Shown piece by piece: positions 4,995 through 6,674 of a stretch of 6,674 nucleotides of DNA; position 1 is the first letter of the stretch; each line of letters starts with the position of its first letter. Below the pieces are notes generated by a model. It did no database searches. It saw only the letters and a list, made by a program, of their open reading frames with translations, and had not been told where the DNA came from. The position numbers and the translations under genes were made by a program. Source of the DNA: Chloroflexota bacterium (GTDB lineage Bacteria > Chloroflexota > Anaerolineae > Aggregatilineales > Phototrophicaceae); the NCBI GenBank assembly GCA_023392115.1, contig JAEVZT010000399.1:1-6674 (forward strand). The letters are read 5' to 3'.

Positions 4995-6005
4995 CTACTC
5001 GTTGACGATCAGCGCCGTGACCATGCCGAACATGCCATCGCGCGACTCGGCGTGGCTCAGGATGTGGCAGTGGAACGCCCACGCGCCCGGCTCGGTGCAG
5101 TCGACGATCACGTCATAGCGCTCGCCCGGCGCGATGTTGAGCGTGTCGCACATGTACGGCACGGGCAGATGCCAGCCGTCCTTGGCGATCACCAACTGCG
5201 GGATGCCGTGCAGGTGCATCGGGTGGATCATCAAGCCTTCGTTCATGTAGCGAATGCGAATCTTATCGCCCAAGTTGGCAACGATCGGCTGCGTGTACGG
5301 GAAGGACTTGCCGTTGATCGTGAAGCCCATCGCCGAGTCGTTCAGGATCAGCGTGTAATCGGCGGTGACTTCCGGCTCGCGGCTCTTGTCCTGCGGCTCG
5401 ATGATGAACGCGCCGAGCAAACCGCGCGTCACCTGCTCCGCCGCGTTGTGGTGCGAGTGATACATGTGCGAACCAGCGTTGCGGATGCGGAACTCGTAGG
5501 TGAAGGTGGTGCCGGGCGCGATCGGCTCCTGCGTGATGAACGGCACGCCGTCCATGTTGTTCGGCAGCAGCAGCCCGTGCCAGTGGACAGCCGTGCTCTG
5601 TGCCATTTCGTTCGTCACCAAGACGCGGACGTTGTCACCCTCGGTGACGCGGATTTCGGGACCGGGCACAATGCCATTGTACGCCATTGCCGGGTAAGCG
5701 ACGCCCGGTTCGGTTTCCCAGTTGACTTCCTGACAGGTGATTTCAAACACCTTGGTGTCGCCGTCCATCGTCGGCTCAAGGCGCGTCCCCCAGAAGCCTT
5801 CGTTCTGCCCGATGTTGTCGAGGAACGTTTGCACACCCGCCCGGTGATGGTCGTCCATCGCCGCCCAGTCTTCCTGCGCGCTGCCACCAGTCTGCGGAGC
5901 CGGTTCGTGCGTCATATCCTGCGCCTGCGTCACCTTGACGGTGCTCGCGGCTCCAATCGCGCCGGCGCTCACACCCATCAGCTTCAGAAAATCTCGCCGC
6001 TGCAT
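4995..6005 (-). CDS. Tat-exported two-domain multicopper oxidase
   Basis: A 336-residue exported enzyme that couples oxidation of a substrate to reduction of oxygen at copper sites. The N-terminus MQRRDFLKLMGVSAGAIGA is a twin-arginine signal, with likely cleavage near residues 27-29. Two cupredoxin domains follow. Domain 1 (about 80-205) has HWHG (141-144) and HSHH (183-186) but no type 1 cysteine. Domain 2 (about 210-336) has HPMHLHG (261-267) and HCHILSHAESRDGM (312-325), giving type 1 ligands H261, C313, H318, M325 and trinuclear-centre histidines including H264, H266, H312 and H314. Type 1 copper only in domain 2 fits the type-B two-domain class (small-laccase-like) and argues against NirK nitrite reductase, whose type 1 site is in domain 1. 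AGGAG (6012-6016) lies 6 bases before the ATG. It is divergent from a cytochrome c gene, a possible redox partner. Substrate (phenolic, metal or protein) unknown. Confidence 0.9.
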   Translation of the reverse strand: MQRRDFLKLMGVSAGAIGAASTVKVTQAQDMTHEPAPQTGGSAQEDWAAMDDHHRAGVQTFLDNIGQNEGFWGTRLEPTMDGDTKVFEITCQEVNWETEPGVAYPAMAYNGIVPGPEIRVTEGDNVRVLVTNEMAQSTAVHWHGLLLPNNMDGVPFITQEPIAPGTTFTYEFRIRNAGSHMYHSHHNAAEQVTRGLLGAFIIEPQDKSREPEVTADYTLILNDSAMGFTINGKSFPYTQPIVANLGDKIRIRYMNEGLMIHPMHLHGIPQLVIAKDGWHLPVPYMCDTLNIAPGERYDVIVDCTEPGAWAFHCHILSHAESRDGMFGMVTALIVNE

Positions 6006-6011
6006 ACGTGT

Positions 6012-6016
6012 CTCCT
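6012..6016 (-). promoter_or_regulatory. Ribosome binding site of the multicopper oxidase gene
   Basis: AGGAG on the minus strand, six bases before ATG 6005. It supports the start that gives the twin-arginine leader at the very N-terminus. Confidence 0.75.
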
Positions 6017-6026
6017 GACAAGAAAA

Positions 6027-6050
6027 GACCAGTTGCGGTGTGCAACGGTC
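6027..6050 (-). promoter_or_regulatory. Stem-loop in the leader of the multicopper oxidase gene
   Basis: On the minus strand, GACC-GTTGC, a five-base loop ACACC, and GCAAC-T-GGTC form a nine-pair stem with one bulged T. It ends about 10 bases upstream of the ribosome binding site, so it could affect mRNA stability or translation. No known riboswitch is recognised. Confidence 0.4.
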
Positions 6051-6224
6051 ATCCTGAAATTGAGTTACAATCCAAACGAATGGTGTAATGCTACATAATC
6101 ATGCATCACTCTTCCGAGAGACAATATACACGATTTCGATATGACTTTCATCACTTGAATTTCTGCGATAAGCTCATCAATAATGATTTGCTCTACCTGA
6201 AACCTGCATTCTAACGCCTAAGCC
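6051..6224. promoter_or_regulatory. AT-rich divergent promoter region between oxidase and cytochrome c genes
   Basis: This stretch is much richer in A and T than the genes beside it and must hold the promoters for both divergent genes. Possible elements are TATACA near 6126-6131 (plus strand) and TTGTCT with a TGATTA or ATTATG box 17-19 bases on (minus strand, about 6125 down to 6095). None matches the consensus well enough for a firm call. No clear Fnr, Fur or copper-regulator box was recognised. Confidence 0.4.
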
Positions 6225-6235
6225 GAGGAAAACCG

Positions 6236-6674
6236 ATGGGTAACCATACCCCTAATCGTTCGTCCGAAAGTTTTCCCCTGATTCCTGTATTGATCCTGTT
6301 CGGCGCTGTCGGGCTGATGCTGGCAGCCCTGCTGGCAGGTCAGCCGAAAGTTCCACCGGCGGCGCTGCCGACGGCAACCGAAGTCGCGCTTGAACCGACC
6401 GCCATCCCCACAGAAGTGGCGCAGGAAATCGTCGCCGTGTCGTATGATCCCGAAATTGTCAGGCAGGGGCAGGCGCTTTTCCAGACGACGTGCGCCGCCT
6501 GTCACGGCACGAACGCCCGCGGCATTCAAGGGCTTGGAAAAGACCTGATCGCTGGTGACTACGTGCCGAATGTCTCTGACGAGGAACTGCACGAGATGAT
6601 CGTCGTCGGGCGCTCGGCGTTCGACCCCGAGAACACGACAGGGATCACCATGCCGCCGCGCGGCGGCAACCCGT
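6236..6674 (+). CDS. Membrane-anchored c-type cytochrome (partial, runs off window)
   Basis: Open from ATG 6236 to the window end (146 codons, no stop reached), with GAGGA (6225-6229) ahead of the start. Residues 14-34 (PLIPVLILFGAVGLMLAALLA) form one hydrophobic segment, acting as a membrane anchor or uncleaved signal. A proline/threonine-rich linker (about 38-62) leads to a class I cytochrome c domain. Haem attachment is CAACH (86-90), and the likely methionine ligand is M139 in GITMPPRGGNP. The spacing between CxxCH and this methionine fits a small mono-haem domain facing the outside of the membrane. It probably carries electrons, and the divergently encoded multicopper oxidase is an obvious candidate partner. 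The true C-terminus, and any further haem or fused domain, lies beyond the window. Confidence 0.9.
   Translation, partial: MGNHTPNRSSESFPLIPVLILFGAVGLMLAALLAGQPKVPPAALPTATEVALEPTAIPTEVAQEIVAVSYDPEIVRQGQALFQTTCAACHGTNARGIQGLGKDLIAGDYVPNVSDEELHEMIVVGRSAFDPENTTGITMPPRGGNP

Noticed and set aside
4995..6005. Copper nitrite reductase (NirK)
   Set aside because: NirK has its type 1 copper Cys in domain 1; here the only HCH...M type 1 motif is in domain 2, and HWHG/HSHH with HPMHLHG supports a laccase-type trinuclear centre.
4965..6098. A 377-codon open frame on the plus strand, rich in Arg, His and Val
   Set aside because: It is antisense to the multicopper oxidase, whose copper motifs and Tat signal are unmistakable. 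Long antisense frames are expected in GC-rich DNA.
6218..6592. A 124-codon open frame on the minus strand at the right end
   Set aside because: It is antisense to the cytochrome c gene, which shows a ribosome binding site, membrane anchor and CAACH haem site.

Overview
The window looks like the chromosome of a GC-rich, free-living environmental bacterium. My best guess is Chloroflexota (Anaerolineae or a relative). The basis is the GC-rich coding style, the heptanucleotide repeats and foldback elements between genes, a two-domain multicopper oxidase beside a membrane-anchored cytochrome c, and housekeeping-like enzymes in small operons. This is inference only; no rRNA or other phylogenetic marker is present.

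Layout, left to right. (1) 1-846: an apparently complete IS5-family insertion sequence (IS427-like group). It has near-perfect terminal inverted repeats and a transposase split by an A6G5 slippery run that calls for a -1 frameshift. (2) 847-957: an array of AGTACTC-like heptamers in both orientations, able to fold back on itself. (3) 958-1545 (-): a dihydrofolate-reductase/RibD_C-like protein with its own promoter and nested inverted repeats upstream. (4) 1642-1715: two overlapping GC-rich hairpins and a second heptamer array (TCAACTG/TTAACTG) that runs through the stop codon of the next gene. (5) 1713-4812 (-): a compact four-gene operon transcribed in the order SDR-type NAD(P)-binding protein, HAD phosphatase, degenerate shikimate-kinase-like P-loop protein, carbon-nitrogen hydrolase (Nit/omega-amidase type), preceded by a good sigma70-like promoter. 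(6) 4897-4980: a foldback element predicted to form a three-way junction, lying between the operon promoter and the upstream gene. (7) 4995-6005 (-): a Tat-exported two-domain multicopper oxidase. (8) 6006-6235: a divergent, AT-rich promoter region. (9) 6236-6674 (+): the start of a membrane-anchored c-type cytochrome, cut by the window edge.

How the genes may work together. The oxidase and the divergent cytochrome c form a plausible extracytoplasmic electron-transfer pair. The four-gene operon combines a phosphatase, an amidase and two proteins that keep the fold of a known enzyme family but lack key catalytic residues. That fits a small metabolite-processing or metabolite-repair unit better than a known biosynthetic pathway. 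The repeats sit exactly at transcription-unit boundaries. No CRISPR array, phage, toxin-antitoxin or defence genes, tRNA or rRNA are visible. The most unusual items are the degenerate kinase within its operon and the repeat architecture around the DHFR-like gene.
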